64,000 bases of DNA, from positions 1,488,001 through 1,552,000 of the forward strand of contig NC_087382.1 of the NCBI RefSeq assembly GCF_963675165.1, written 5' to 3'. Source of the stretch: Halichondria panicea (taxonomy: Eukaryota > Porifera > Demospongiae > Suberitida > Halichondriidae). The notes under the pieces were generated by a model. The model made no database searches and was not told the DNA's origin. It saw only the letters and a list, made by a program, of their open reading frames with translations. The position numbers were made by a program, and so were the translations under genes. This document shows, in pieces, positions 11,472 to 23,877 of this stretch. Within the stretch, counting starts at the first letter, position 1. The number at the start of each line of letters is the position of its first letter.

Positions 11472-11594
11472 TGGTATTTTGAGCATAAATTTTAAGAGTT
11501 GCTAGGCAGTGTAGATCTAATCCCCCTTTTTTAATATGTGGACACTCAATATTTAACCAGCCAGTAAATTATGTATATGCATATATGTATGTAT

Positions 11595-11648
11595 TAGACT
11601 CGCAAGCCGTCACTGTTGCAAGGCGAACAGTGACGGCATGCGAGTCTA
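11595..11648. repeat. 54-base perfect-arm hairpin
   Basis: TAGACTCGCAAGCCGTCACTG and its inverted partner CAGTGACGGCATGCGAGTCTA surround a 12-base loop. Either a minimal foldback element or a remnant of one. No gene. Confidence 0.8.
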
Positions 11649-11699
11649 TGCATGCATGGCTATTCAACTCTATATACTTATAGCAGCACTCTGAAAATA

Positions 11700-12335
11700 A
11701 TAATTGGCAGGGTTGTTAGCCAGCTAGAAGCACCTCTCTCTTGTGCCAGCTCCTTGACAGGCGACGGTGTTGCTTCCTCTTTGAGGCTGTCAGCATTTCG
11801 ATTGGCTTGCTCTCTTCTTTTGCGTCTGATATCGGCCTTGGCAGTTATTTGGTTGGCGAGAGCTTCATAAGAAGTCTTGGTCTCTAGATTCGATTAGCAT
11901 TCTAAGTGGGCTTGTAACCATGATCGATGCACTGAAATCATGATCTGAGTGGAGAGAGGGGTTGGCAATGCCTAGACCACCAAGTCTTGCTGGTAAGGCC
12001 AGCAGTTTCCTGTCCGTATCGTTAGGTGGTGGGTGTCCTGTGACACGTGGTATGAAAACCGATGCCGATTAGTCTGACTTATTCTGGGCACTTGTCCAAA
12101 GCTATCAATCTGCAAGCCAAAAAGGGAGAAATCGGGCATGGGTCGACAAAGTTGGAGCAAAAGGCGTTTTGCTACATCTGCAAGTGATTGGCATAGAGAA
12201 TTGGAGGAGGATTTGAAGGCAGTGCACAATCTGCGCCAAGCATGTGCATGCAGCCCCGAGGGCCCCGCAGCCCCCTTTGTCCTTAGGGCAGTGAATCGAA
12301 TCAGACAGGCATCAATGCTTTGGCCTTAAGTTATT
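11700..12335 (-). pseudogene. LINE-type retrotransposon fragment (start of reverse transcriptase joined to a post-RT part)
   Basis: Minus-strand reading, with frame changes, gives RTKGAAGPSGLHAHAWRRLC, then CRLIALDKCP, then LPARLGGLGIANPSLHSDHD followed by a basic coiled stretch (ADIRRKR...). These are landmark segments of a reverse-transcriptase polyprotein that I know from invertebrate LINE-like elements. The catalytic centre between them is missing, so there was an internal deletion. It is inactive. The clade is uncertain. Confidence 0.55.
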
Positions 12336-12439
12336 TATTTATTTATTTTTCATGGGGGGAGGAAGCCCCTTAAATAATTATACATGTAAAGCGTTAGAGA
12401 TATAAAAAACAAATACAGAATGAAATTATGGTGTTAACA

Positions 12440-12830
12440 GTTCAGTTTATGTCCATCTCGGCTGTAACCAGGTCGATAGAAGGCGGAGCTTTGGAAGCGT
12501 GTCCGATACTTGAACGAGCACCTCTAATGCATTGAATAGCTGATTGGAGAAGAGAGAAAGTAAGGCGGCAGCGGAGCCAGGCCAGGGTGGTTGAGTATGA
12601 TTGCTCCCATTTGTCGGCAAGACACGCGGATAACCTTGTGGCTTCCGTGGCCAAGCCTCCAGTGGCAGACAATACAAGTGGAGTGAATGACGAGTGTTCT
12701 CACTCTCTGTTCATATGCCCTCTTTTTGATGGCTTCATGTTTGCGATAGCAAGCAGCTAGGCTCGTCTGTCAGTTGGAGCCTGCATGGGGATTGAAACTC
12801 TGACATCAAAGAAAGAAACCGTTAGCAGCA
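12440..12830 (-). pseudogene. LINE-type retrotransposon C-terminal fragment
   Basis: Minus-strand reading gives AACYRKHEAIKKRAYEQRV, then (after a frame change) SATGGLATEATRLSACLAD and YSTTLAWLRCRLTFSLLQSA...CIRGARSS. This is the usual C-terminus of the same kind of element as the neighbouring fragment. On the minus strand the C-terminal piece precedes the N-terminal piece, so the two are separate insertions or rearranged parts. A TTTATTTATTTATTT tract at about 12331 lies between them. Confidence 0.6.
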
Positions 12831-13104
12831 ATGTCCAGTCTTGCCCCATGCATCCTGGGAGTTAGAGGTGGCAAATGAGAGAGTTTCACCAGTTAGGGTT
12901 GCAGATTTGGTTCTATTTACGTTTATGTTTATTTAATCTGTTCCCAAAGACATGCCTGGCTACATGTATACTGAATCAGTTCATCATATCTTGTGTATTT
13001 AAAGTCATTATTGTCTCAATAAACACATTTGGGGTAATGTAACCTTATATGGTATAACCTCCCAATAAAGAAAACCTCCGAATAGCAGACAAAACACCTG
13101 CACC

Positions 13105-13359
13105 AACTTATCCGTTATTCCGTATACTGGCCAGTACTGGCTACCCCAAACTAGGTTTTCAATATAATTTATGGCCGGATATATGACGTTCTGGATGTGG
13201 TTTGGCTGAATTCATTAACCTTGAGACACAACCACAAAATTAGTTATTAGATTTGAGATAAGGTCCGTTTTTAGCCGCGGCTATTTTCTGAAAACAGCCA
13301 CCTCGCTATTCCGGCCAAGCTGCACTGTCCCAGGTGACTAGATTAACGAGAGTCTACTG
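13105..13359. mobile_element. Truncated CAGTAGACTCTC-type element
   Basis: The right end reads GAGAGTCTACTG-like (CGAGAGTCTACTGTA), and the inside holds GCTATTCCGGCC and CTGAAAACAGCCACCTCGC, as in the complete element at 61909-62318. No matching left end is visible. Confidence 0.6.
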
Positions 13360-13381
13360 TAGTGCTTTTTTATTAATAGTC

Positions 13382-13462
13382 TTGCACCATGCAGCCCTGA
13401 TTAAAAATATTTTCGATTGAGCGTTCCAATAGGAAAAAATTGGGGCTGGCTGCATGGTGCAA
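13382..13462. repeat. Hairpin with TTGCACCATGCAGCC arms
   Basis: CTTGCACCATGCAGCC on the left and GGCTGCATGGTGCAA on the right, about 80 bases in all. A short foldback with no coding content. Confidence 0.75.
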
Positions 13463-13953
13463 CACTACTTTATTAATGCATCCCATGCATGTGAATATAT
13501 AATATAATGTGAGCTGGTGTTGGGTTGCAGGTGTGTGCATTGTTGTCATTCTTAGATGCGTGTGATTGGTTCAATTGTTTCCCCGTTGTAGCATTATCCT
13601 TTCCTGTGTGAGGTGACCATGTTTGGTGGTGTGATTTGACCAGTGATGTCAGATTTGAACCAATCATAATTATTGTTACTACAAATATCTGTCTGGATGA
13701 GTTTCAGAGCTGTCAATCTGAGTATGGAGTTGTAGAGTTGGTGAGAAACTACTCTATATACCATGGATACTAACAGATAAGAGAAATTGCTCAGCACTAA
13801 TCTATTTCCTGAAACTTTTAAATAGTGATACACTAACAAAAGGATTGTAAGTGTTGCTGTAACAGTTGATTGTTTGATGCATAGGATTTTGACACACTCA
13901 ATTATACTAACTAATCAATATGGCAGTTTTAATCTATCTGATTCTCTCCATAG

Positions 13954-16900
13954 TGACAACTTTGCTAAACAACTCTACTTGGCTAGTGAGAATGGCCGTG
14001 ACCAAGAAGTGCTTGAGCTGCTACAGAGAGGAGCTCCACCCAACAACAGTGACTACTACACTAGAGAGCATGATGGGTACACTCCACTACACATTAGCAT
14101 CCATATCCTAAGTGCAGAACTACTGATTAAGTTTGGAGCCGTTGTAGCTGCTGCAGCTACGTTTGGTTCGACCCCCTTACACAAGGCATGTGTCCACAAC
14201 AGGAAGGCCACTGCTAAGCTGTTACTGGAGCACCACTCTCCCATACGTACAGGTTAACCTGAGTTATATAATACAGCTGTGTGTGCATAGTCACTTTACC
14301 CCTTCACTATACTGGTGATCTGCATCAATGTGCTGTATAACGCAATCACGATGTAATAATGTGAACTACTGAATAGCAGTAATTTTTGTAGGGTGAAAAA
14401 TTGGTTGCTTTCATGGGAGATTAAAGCTGGCCTCGACGAAACATTTCCTTACGGAAAACCTAGTGCGTGGTTTACCAAAACGCATGTACAGTGCACGTAA
14501 TAAAGCGAAAAAAAAGCGTATTGAACCTGTTAGTTTTGGACGCTTATAAGTGCAGTCAAAGTAAATGGACCGAGAGTTAAAGCGTGAGGCTGATGCATGG
14601 GATACTGATCATGTCAGCGAAGCAGCGGGTTGCATAAAGCCGGTCAGAGTTTCATGCAGTAGTTTGAGAGTTAAGTAATTATTATAGGAAAGCATGCATG
14701 CATGTTTGTAAACTGCTACACTGAGTGATCTTGTACCTTGTTAATTGTATACTGTCTGTGTTAGTTACCATGACAGCTAACCTCTGATACATATATATAC
14801 TTACTGTTATGTAGTAGCTAGGTTTACTGTTACACTATTGCTGTGCACACGGCTATCTTTATTGTCTTGGTTAAAAGATCATATATTATCGAGACTCAGG
14901 TGATTACTAAACATTGCATAATAAGTTGAACAATACAGCCGGCTGCGCAGAGCGCAATGCCCAACCGGATATGACTACAAAGATCAATAAGGTAAATACC
15001 AGGTTAGGAATAAGTCCAAAACATTACACTTACGCTGTACATATAGATTGCTTTATAATAGTTAGACACTGTTTAGGAAGTTTCTACATGATTTAGAAGC
15101 CCAAAGGGCTGGTTGTAGTATCCCGAACGCAGTGAGGGTTCTACTAGCCCTGAGGAATTCTAAATCATGTGGAAACTTCCTAAACAGTGTCTAAGCATTT
15201 TAGATCATAGCAACCATGAGTATTTAGCCAATCAGATTGAATGTTCTTATCTAATCTTGGCTACATGATTTTCTAAGTGAAGTACATGATTTTCTAAGTA
15301 AGTACATGATTTTCTAAATAAGTACATGATTTTCTAAGTTGGATAGAACACTTCCTTTAGCCAATCAAATTGCAGTATTTATGGCAAACATGATTTAAAC
15401 ACTTATATATAGTCATCATTTTGTTGTAACGTTTTGTGCAAATTTGCTCTCTTCTTAAACCGAAGCAAAACGTAATAAGCGCCGGGGTGCTTGTGGGATT
15501 TTCATGGTGGCCACGCGTAATGTACTTACAAACACTGTTAACGTATATGTTTCATTATCCGGTAGGATAATCCAATTTTTGAAATAAATCTGGATGATTT
15601 AGGCATGCTGAAGAATAATTTATTTTAAACTGTCGATTTTACTGCATACATTATTATTTGCAGTTATTCCCGGTATAATACTATCCGACTAGAAAAACAT
15701 TTGCAATGTGAAAAATTGCTAGGATTGGCCAGGGGAACCACAAAAAAGCATGGAAACAAGAAATCAGACGAGAGCATAACTCCAATCCGTTACAACGTCA
15801 ATCACATGTACTTGTAGTTTTCCATGTTTTCCCGGCCAATATACCACGCAATTTTTACTGGTGGGGTGATGACCAATCCCTATATATTTATTATACATCC
15901 ATTTTGTGCGGGCATTATTATAATCATGATGATTTGTGATGAATTGATGTTCCTAATACATGCAGTGTTGAGCACACTCAGGTAGACACAGTCCATCCAT
16001 GCGTAGTAACATGTACGGACCGTACTGGTGACCTGCATGGAATGATGTGGTGGATGGAAGCTGGTAGATGGATCTGGAACACAGTCTATATACTATGTAT
16101 TGTACATGTTCATGACGTTGTAACAGATTGGAGTTATGCTCTCGTCTGATTTCTCGTGGAAGCAATCGCAGATCTGAAGAAGCGCTTTGTAATCCAGGTT
16201 GTAGTCGTTTGGAAAGCCTGTGCAGAATGTCCTGGAGATGGCTGTACTTGGAGCAAATGCTGGGCAAGAAACTTACTTACTTAATTACTTACTTACTTAG
16301 TCAGTCAGACAAAGAGCGGTGAAACGTCGAAATAGTACAATTTTTAAAATGACAATATTCATTCATTAAAATGTTCATGGATTATGAAATGAGAGATACA
16401 AAGAGAGAAAAGGCTAAATAAACTATCTGTCTAGCCAGTTTCTTGATGTGGCCTTTCCCTGCAGAGATAGAACAGTTTGAACATGAGTCAAAATAATTGA
16501 AATATTGCTAAACACGGGCAAACCCACTGCCAATCCTATGTAAAACCTACTGGTTTTACTAATACCTATAATTATAGGCAAGCCATAAACATGCACATGC
16601 ATGTGTAGTCTACGGTGGCCCTGAGCGTTACTATTAGTTCACCTTAGCTACTTGATAGTTCGCCTACCTTGATTGATACGTAAAATTTCCCTTCTTTCCT
16701 CAAGTTGATCTTCTGTTTTCTGTATAGGTGTGTTCTTACTATCAGTAAAACATAATCAAATATCAGGAGTGAAATGTCCTAAAAGAATGCCACAGTGATC
16801 AAAATGTGACCGACAAAGAAGGCAAGACACCTCACAATATGACCAACGACTCTGAAATCATAAAGCTCCTCTTGAAACACAGAGAGCCAAGGCTGCCAAT

Positions 16901-19900
16901 GTCTACAAGGAACACAGCAAGCTCATCGGAAAGCTCTCCTCCGAGCGACCCTCACACCTTCCTCTGTTTGTGCTCATTATTGGTGATGGTGGCGTGGGGA
17001 AAAGCACTCTGTTGAAGTCCATTCTGAGCTCAAAAGGGTTTTGGTCTAAACTACGGAAGGCAAAACCTGTAGATGGTATCGATGCAAGAACAGTTGGGAT
17101 CATACCGTACGAAATATACACCAAAGAGTTTGGGAAAATCATCTACTTTGATTTTGCTGGTCAGAAAGAGTTTTACACGAGCCACTGTGCCATTCTGGAG
17201 AATGCTGTTCAAACATCACCACTCATCATTAATATCCTTTGTGCTAAGCTTATAGATGATGAGCAGGCGATTATTGATTCCACATATCGTTGGTTGACCC
17301 TCGTCCAAAACCAGTGCACCAATCTGAAAGGTAAAGCACACATGATAGTAGTTGGTAGCCATGGCTGACCAGGTGAAGGAAATGGGAGAAGATCTACAAG
17401 CAAAAGAGAGCATCTTTGCCCCCATTATCAAGCAATTCCCAAAGTTTGAGTTCACAGAGTTCATTCCAATGGATTGTCGCTTTGCTGATTCGAATGATAT
17501 GACAAAAGCAAGACAACAGATTCAGAAAAGCTCCGCTATTCTCCGCTCTCCAGAAACTATCAGCCTAAATGCTCACACCTTTTACATCTATCTTGCCGAA
17601 AGCTTCAAAGACGAACTTGCTTTGTCTTTGAGAAATGTCTACGAAAGAATTAAGAGCGATCTTAACGAGGGTCTGTCAAAACGCACCCAAGATATTCTTT
17701 CTTTCATACCCAGCACCTTGTAGAGATCTGTGATCAGCTGCATAAAAGAGGTCTCCTCTTGTTTCTCCGCAATGACAGCTCTCCAGAGAAGTCTTTCTTA
17801 GGGATTGACCAAGCAATGCTTCTGTCCAGAGTCACTGGGACCGTGTTTGCTCCTGAAAGTTTCCGCCAGCACTGCAAGCTAGCTTCAAGCACTGGAGTAG
17901 TGCCTTTGTCGAAATTCAAGAAAGCATTCAATGGCTACGACATAGAGATGCTGATCGCCTACATGTCTCATTTAGAGTTGTGTTTCGAAATTATTGACAA
18001 GCAAGTGTTGCATTTCATTTCGAAGGAGATTGCTTCTTCCACTGACAGAGATACTTCTGTTCCTGAGTCTGACACTCGATACCTCTTCTTTCCACGGCTG
18101 ATTCGAATCAACACTCCAGAGCAAGTTTGGAAAGAAGCTCAAAGCATCAAGTACCTCTTTGGTTGGGTACTCGAAACTTCTCAAAACACAGAGTTTTTTG
18201 ATTCACGCTGCCTTCAGGTCCTCATTCTGAGGATAGTGTTCATGTTCCGACTTTCCTCTGCCAGCATAGTACTAGATGATGTTCCTTCCCTGCAGAGATT
18301 CTGCTCTGTGTGGAAGAGTGGGATCTGCTGGTGCAACGATGATGGGATCACCGCACACCTCGAGCTTGCTGAAAATGGTCAATCTCTTGTTCTCAAATTG
18401 CGTTCTGACACAGTTCGACCTGAAGGTCTGATTCATCGATTTAAAATTTTCAGCACAATTCGTGAGACTGTTAAAAGTTTTGGCCGCAATGTGAATGTGA
18501 TTGAATCGATTATTGATCCAAATGAAGTTGTCAAGCATTGTCTGAAATATCCCTCTGACCTTCCACTGGTCAACATCAAAGATATTGCAGCAGCTGTCTC
18601 CTCCAACAGAAACACAATCAAATCGACACAACAAATTGCCTTTGGCTTCAAGCACCTCTTACAGTTTGAGCCGTACGCTGGCCTGGATCAAACCACCATG
18701 CAGTGTATCCACAGTGACAAGAATGCCAAGAAAGATGAGAAAATCTGCAGAGCTTTCATTTCCCATTTTGCCGGCCAATTTGCCAACCCCGACATTGAAG
18801 ATCGGGATCAAGTAGCTCGAAACAGTCACAAGTACAGAAGAATTCTGAGCCTTTCTAATGTCAACATTCAGTCGGTCAGTCCCAGACAGGAGGTGGTCCA
18901 GGCCCTTGAGATGTGGAGGAGTGAGACTGAGGGAACTTAAAGCTGTCTGAGGAAGACTTTCAACAAGTACAGCGTCTTCACTGGCAGAAACCCTCTGGTG
19001 AGTGAAATTTAACTTAATATATGTAGTTAATTTTTTCATGTACATATACAGGACCTAGCTGGTACGGCTCATGATGATATTGATCCCTCTGTGTTTAGTA
19101 TCAGTGGAGATGAGCAAATGGTGAGTAGCAATATCTTAAGCTGCTGTCTCTTTATAAAAGGCTCTAATTAATAACCTACATGAATGTACGTAAAACTATT
19201 ATAATGCATATTCATTGTTAACTCCTTTGAGTAAAAGAAAAATAATTTTAATATGCAAGCGAGTGTACATTTGAATATTGAAGTCTAGATCTAGCATTAA
19301 TCACAGAAGTGTGCACGAAACAATAATTACTGCATGCATGTATTACTTTCACAGGACCATGATGCATTGAGAGAAGAGCACTCAATATCTCTTACCTCTA
19401 CCTCAGGTAAGACTTCTGTAAAAAAATATCGATGTTTAATCTTCACACTTTCCTCACTGACTGACCAAAGAAATTCTTGGTTTTACTTCATCCCTCATCT
19501 AATCATGCCCCCCCTCCCTTACATGCAATTGTTAAAACTGTGTGTCTGGCTACATTGATGTTCATGGCACTAATCAATGTTTCACTTTCTCCATAGGATC
19601 ACCCGTTAATCAAGTCACGCTCCAAGAACTAATAACCCTATACGATCTGACTGACAAGCAACTCAACAGTAACATAGAGGTCACTGCATGATACTCCCAA
19701 AATCATGGCTTTATGTTTTGATAATGTGAGCATGTATTCGAGTGCCATGGGACTAGCTCCTGCTGAGCAAGCCGATGTGAATATGTGGTACCACAGAGAA
19801 GGAACTCAAACAGCCATGATGAAGTGCTTGAAAATCTGGAAACAACATTATTCTTCACAAGCAACGTACAGAGCTCTACTGGATATCGTACTTGGATTGG

Positions 19901-20482
19901 GGAAAGGAGACACAGCTAATCTAATCTGTCAGCAATTGACCCAACGTTAGTACATGTACATTCCTTAATGTGACAATCCCCTCCCCTGAGCCCTCTATAA
20001 TTATACTGAGTATATATATATAGCTATTCAAAATTGACTCATAATGCAGTATAATTATATACCACACCTATACGTATAAGAGGAGGATATGCACTCATAA
20101 TTATATCGGTTACTACGAGGCGTATGTGACCATGGTAGCAGAGGATATATATCTTCCGAGTAGGTGCATGTGGTATATTAACTTATACCACGTGACCGCG
20201 ACACTATAAAAGGACTTCCCCCTAGCAATCCACGATGCAGACTGCAAAAAGAGCAAGACAATGCCGGATTTTGCAACCAGCTAATTGAGCAACACGTCGA
20301 CTCCTACAAGATACTCGAGTCTAACCCCCCGCCATAAAACATACTCTTATCATGGCCTTCTTGTGTTTATACTGCATGTATACACCTCCCTCCTAGAATA
20401 TACTATGAGAACTTGATCTGATTGTTTTCATAATTATTGTACAGGAGGTGTGAGTGGTGTGGTCACTGGCTCGGACTCATGA
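13954..20482 (+). CDS. Ankyrin-Roc-COR-Death (Roco family) gene, several frameshifts
   Basis: Exons seen: 13954-14252 (ankyrin repeats, DGYTPLHISI and GSTPLHKACVHNRKATAKLL), about 16780-18997 (last ankyrin, Roc GTPase, COR), 19052-19120, 19355-19406, 19597-19945 (Death-like helices ending TYRALLDIVLGLGKGDTAN) and 20445-20482 (GVSGVVTGSDS, stop). Roc landmarks are P-loop GDGGVGKST, switch GIDARTVGI, DFAGQ and VGSH(A)DQ. COR landmarks are LHKRGLLLFLRN and LLSRVTGTVFAPESF. Ankyrin-Roc-COR-Death proteins are GTPase signalling scaffolds related to DAPK-type Roco proteins; a Death domain suggests a role in cell-death or immune signalling (inference). Frame breaks lie near 16893 (AG run), 17365 (extra G, CATGGCTGAC), 17705, 18939 and 19690. 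All are one or two bases and consistent with error or recent decay. The 2.5-kb gap after the first exon is full of elements. The start codon is not located. Confidence 0.7.
15062..15194. repeat. Foldback TTAGACACTGTTTAGG, in the long Roco intron
   Basis: The ends TTAGACACTGTTTAGGAAG and CTTCCTAAACAGTGTCTAA are exact inverted copies. The core holds TAGTATCCCGAACGCAGTGA. Related to the foldback at 38687-38828. Nonautonomous element or remnant. Confidence 0.8.
15265..15342. repeat. Four tandem copies of ACATGATTTTCTAAGTAAGT
   Basis: A 20-base unit repeated about four times with small changes (GTGAAGT, GTAAGT, ATAAGT). A short minisatellite in the putative intron. Confidence 0.85.
16271..16304. 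repeat. ACTT tetranucleotide repeat
   Basis: Seven or eight near-perfect ACTT units. Simple sequence. Confidence 0.85.
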
Positions 20483-22446
20483 ACTGAATACATACACAAG
20501 CAAGCAAGTGTCTGACTATATCATAATTATAGGACAGTATCTAGAATCATTTAAAAAATATAATTATGTACTTGGGTGACAAAATTATTTTTGCGAATAT
20601 TCATTTCTGCTATTCCTGCGAATGAGAGTAAAAAATCGCAAAATGTGTACACGCAGATAATTGGAAAACCACTTGTGAGTAATTATAAACGCTATTGAAA
20701 ATTAACATTAATTTCACAACTTGAGCAACATTTAGCAGAATTTAATACCAGCAAAATGAGCTGAACAGTGAAATCGCAAACAAATCTACCTATGAAAATA
20801 ATAATGTCAAAATTTAATATGGTAACTGTAATTATAGCGGGTAATTTTCGGGGGCAAAATATTATTTTCGTGATTGCTGTTTCACTGCAGGTAAAGTTAA
20901 GCAAAGTCGCTTCATTCGTGAGGAATAAAATAGATGTGGCCACGAAAACCACGAATATTTTGCTTCACGAAAAATACCCACTATACGGTATATCAAAACC
21001 GAAAATATAAGTCTCAGCGATATTAGGCGTATATTCGTCGTATATAAGCAAACGCCTGCAGCAGTGGCTGACAACAGCATTCCTCTAACTATATGAGCTG
21101 TACCCGGTACCATTTCCATACCCTCTCACCTACTCTGACGAGAGCTACTAATCTGAACACACATTTTCTGCATCCACAAAGGCAATAAAACCCAGAAAAC
21201 AAAGAAGAAGCCTATACACCATTGATATACGAAAACCAGGCGACGACCCAACTTTCCAGTGTAATAATTATGGTATTAGAAGGCTCTCCTCGAGGCCCAC
21301 ACACCATCACCACACCGCCACCAGAGTGCCACCGGATCAGTCCATGACATATCATGCACCTGCAGCTAAGAACCATGTGATTACAGCAACTAAACGAATG
21401 CATGGATAGCCTATACTTACTTATAAATTATTATGCTACATATCAGGGGAATCTTAATAGAGGGGAGCTAAAAAGTCACCAAAATATTTTATTAGATCAT
21501 CTATTTTTCAAGCCTATACCTATATAGTAGCTTTAGCAGCACGTACACAGAGTGGACGAAGTATAACCTTTAGCAGCATTCGCCAGATCTGAGTAGCCTT
21601 GATCCCAGGCCGCACTTCCTCGAAGAGTGGGCCTGGTATCGACTGCTTGCGCATGCGCTAACTATTAGCCAGATATATACCAGCTAACGCAGGATAACAA
21701 CGTGTATGCTCAGTAAAATAACGATGTCACAACGAACGGAAGTGGATTAAAGCATAGATACTGTACACTCCGTGGATATGAAACACTTCCGCCCACTACT
21801 CAAATTCCTGAAACACTCATTGCAACAAATGACACGGATGGAGTATCCGAGATTCCGCGTATACCGTGTGTAGATCTGAGTGAATAAAAGCTGCCAGTCC
21901 AAGTTCTTCCAGTGCTGACTGATCTAGATCTAGTTACATGATATTATATAGGCAGGCATATGCATGGAGATATAGACTTAGCAATGGACAACTAAAACTG
22001 ATTTAAAGTTAAAGGAGGATTCTTCTTTGTCTTTTCGCTACTTGTGCTCATACACTTGTTTGTTAGTCTTGTGTCTGGGAACGTTCGCTTCCTCTGGTGA
22101 TATGGCAGTACCTAAATGAATGTGTATGTTAAAATGTATGTTAAAAATGTAGATAGAATACACATAATAATTTACTCTGGCTCCCCCTGTATACAATCAC
22201 CATGCATGTATATGAATAATTATATCATACAGCACATTATTATCAACAAAAAGACACGCTTTCCTGAAATACCAAAATACTTACTGAAGGTTAAAAGGAC
22301 ATCTATATATATTATATAGAATGACCACATCATTTATAAGTGATGGGGCTTTTTGCTGGCAAGATCGCCTAACCACAAGATGAGCACCGTTAAACACCTA
22401 ATTTGACCTTATATCATTCAATTTGCTCCTAGCCTTATGTATTTCC
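20483..22446. other. Intergenic; elements but no supported gene
   Basis: Contains a CCGTATA-type element (about 20834-20988) and, at 21594, a lone TAGCCTTGATCCCAGGCCG terminus without a partner. No coding region that I would defend. Confidence 0.45.
20834..20988. mobile_element. CCGTATAG-type MITE, left end slightly eroded
   Basis: TATAGCGGGTAATTTTCG at the left and TACCCACTATACGG at the right, with inverted CACGAATATTTTGC words inside. Same family as 8848-9053. Confidence 0.75.
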
Positions 22447-22850
22447 TTAAGTGCTGAACACATTCTCCCGGTACTTCACTTCATAGACTAACAGGAAAGC
22501 AAAGAAAAACGTTCCAATCATCAACCCAACCAAAGACCGCCTAACCACAAAGTTAAGATCACCTAGTAAGTTATATAGGCTCTTGGTACTTGGCAAAATA
22601 ATAATGAGCAATGGCCAGAGCAACGAGAGGTATTCCTCCAAAGCTGATCACCCAGTAGGGAAGGTACTCCGATCCAAGAGGAGGCAACCCATCACCCTGT
22701 ACGGAAAGTAGCAAACTTGCATGTAAAGAGAATGATATATGACGAAGTGTTTACTTACTTCTGTCAGCAATTCAAAGCCATGCAATGGCGATGAGCAGCC
22801 ATGGGATGAGAGTCACCAAGGGCTAGGCAAAGAAAAGCCCATGCAACCTA
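22447..22850 (-). pseudogene. Divergent, decayed relative of the four-TM array gene (exons 2-4)
   Basis: On the minus strand, PLVTLIPWLLIAIAWL (22.76-22.84 kb) matches exon 2. GDGLPPLGSEYLPYWVISFG followed by GIPLVALAIAHYYFA (22.58-22.70 kb) matches exon 3. A further hydrophobic stretch (SLVGLMIGTFFFAFLLVYEV) stands where exon 4 would be. Stop codons interrupt exons 2 and 3. It is far more diverged than the other copies, so it is an old member of the family. Confidence 0.55.
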
Positions 22851-23877
22851 TATATACATGAAGTGTTGGTAAAGAGAGACAACTTAGTCTCTATAGCTTA
22901 CATTCTTTCTTGCATGCAGGAAGTGAGGGGGAGGGGGTACAACATTGTTACAAATTAATATCCATTCTAGTCTTAGCTTCTAATCATGCAGTAGTCAATG
23001 ACTGTAGCACTTACATTTATGGTGTTTTATATGGACTATGAAGTATATAATATTATGGTTCATTACACCTAGATTATTGAAGGTTGGGTTACTTGGCTCT
23101 CTTCAATAATCTATGATTACACATATATATACATGCGCACATGCAGGGTCCACGCACATGCATACTGTGCCGCATGCACGTCACTTTTTCCCCCTCATAA
23201 TTTTTTTTCTACATTTCGTTTTGTACAAAAATGAAATGCTATGTGAGAACACTAATCACACTAATCATTTCATTTGTGAGGGTCATACGTAGTTCCAGTT
23301 ATTTCAGCCAATCAGTTATTTCGAGGCCATGCACATTCAGCACTCACTATAGGTCTACTGGAGATCTGAGGAAACATCCCGGGTGCAAGCGTGCTCCCTT
23401 GATGTAGCATATTGATGATCTCAACAGGGAGAAGGTGAGATGATATCTTAGCCAGGACATAGTTGAGTTGTAGGGATCATCTCTTTTGGATGCAAGGAGA
23501 CAGGCAAGACGTTATAAAAGCGAAAACTCGGCCTGGGATTGAGGCTAATGCAAAGTATACGCGGTTGTCTGTACTGTGTAGACTGTAGAGTGCTACTAAG
23601 TAAGTTAGGCCCTGATAAATTATTCACACAAATATTCTGTTCTAAATAAATGTGTCTATTATTCTCCAAAAATGTGAAATTAAGACGTATATAGACAACA
23701 CAACACACAACGTATACTGATCTTTGACACAATACATAATTATATCTCAGTGTTATCTTGCTAAACTGATCCATCCATTTTTTGCCACAAAAACGTCAGT
23801 TATGCAAAACTTAATGTAATGATCTTTACCAAAAATGGACATTGATGTGCCAATCAAGTTATTCAATACTGGCCAGT
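22851..23877. other. Intergenic; no gene seen
   Basis: AT-rich. Contains the right terminus of a TAGCCTCG element ending at 23547 (AAAACTCGGCCTGGGATTGAGGCTA type) with no visible partner. Confidence 0.4.

Larger units (their letters stand above)
12836..13953. other. Intergenic/5' region of the Roco gene with element remnants
   Basis: Holds part of a CAGTAGACTCTC-type element (about 13105-13359) and a small hairpin (13382-13462). The first exon of the ankyrin-Roco gene should lie here or further upstream, but I cannot place it. Confidence 0.35.

Noticed and set aside
11972-12229. A distinct 85-residue protein on the minus strand at 11.97-12.23 kb
   Set aside because: The neighbouring frame matches the LINE landmarks CRLIALDKCP and LPARLGGLGI; this frame is a shifted reading of the same element.
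15265-15342. Short regular repeats that could suggest a CRISPR array
   Set aside because: Four direct 20-base units with almost no spacers, in an animal-type intron; no cas genes.
15953-16267. A 104-codon minus-strand frame at 15.95-16.27 kb
   Set aside because: No recognisable domain, and composition like neighbouring non-coding DNA; probably chance within the long Roco intron.
20180-20345. A possible separate small gene after ACTATAAAAGGAC near 20.21 kb (MQTAKRARQCRILQPAN)
   Set aside because: TATA-like word and a 17-codon frame only. It lies between the last two Roco exons and has no further support.
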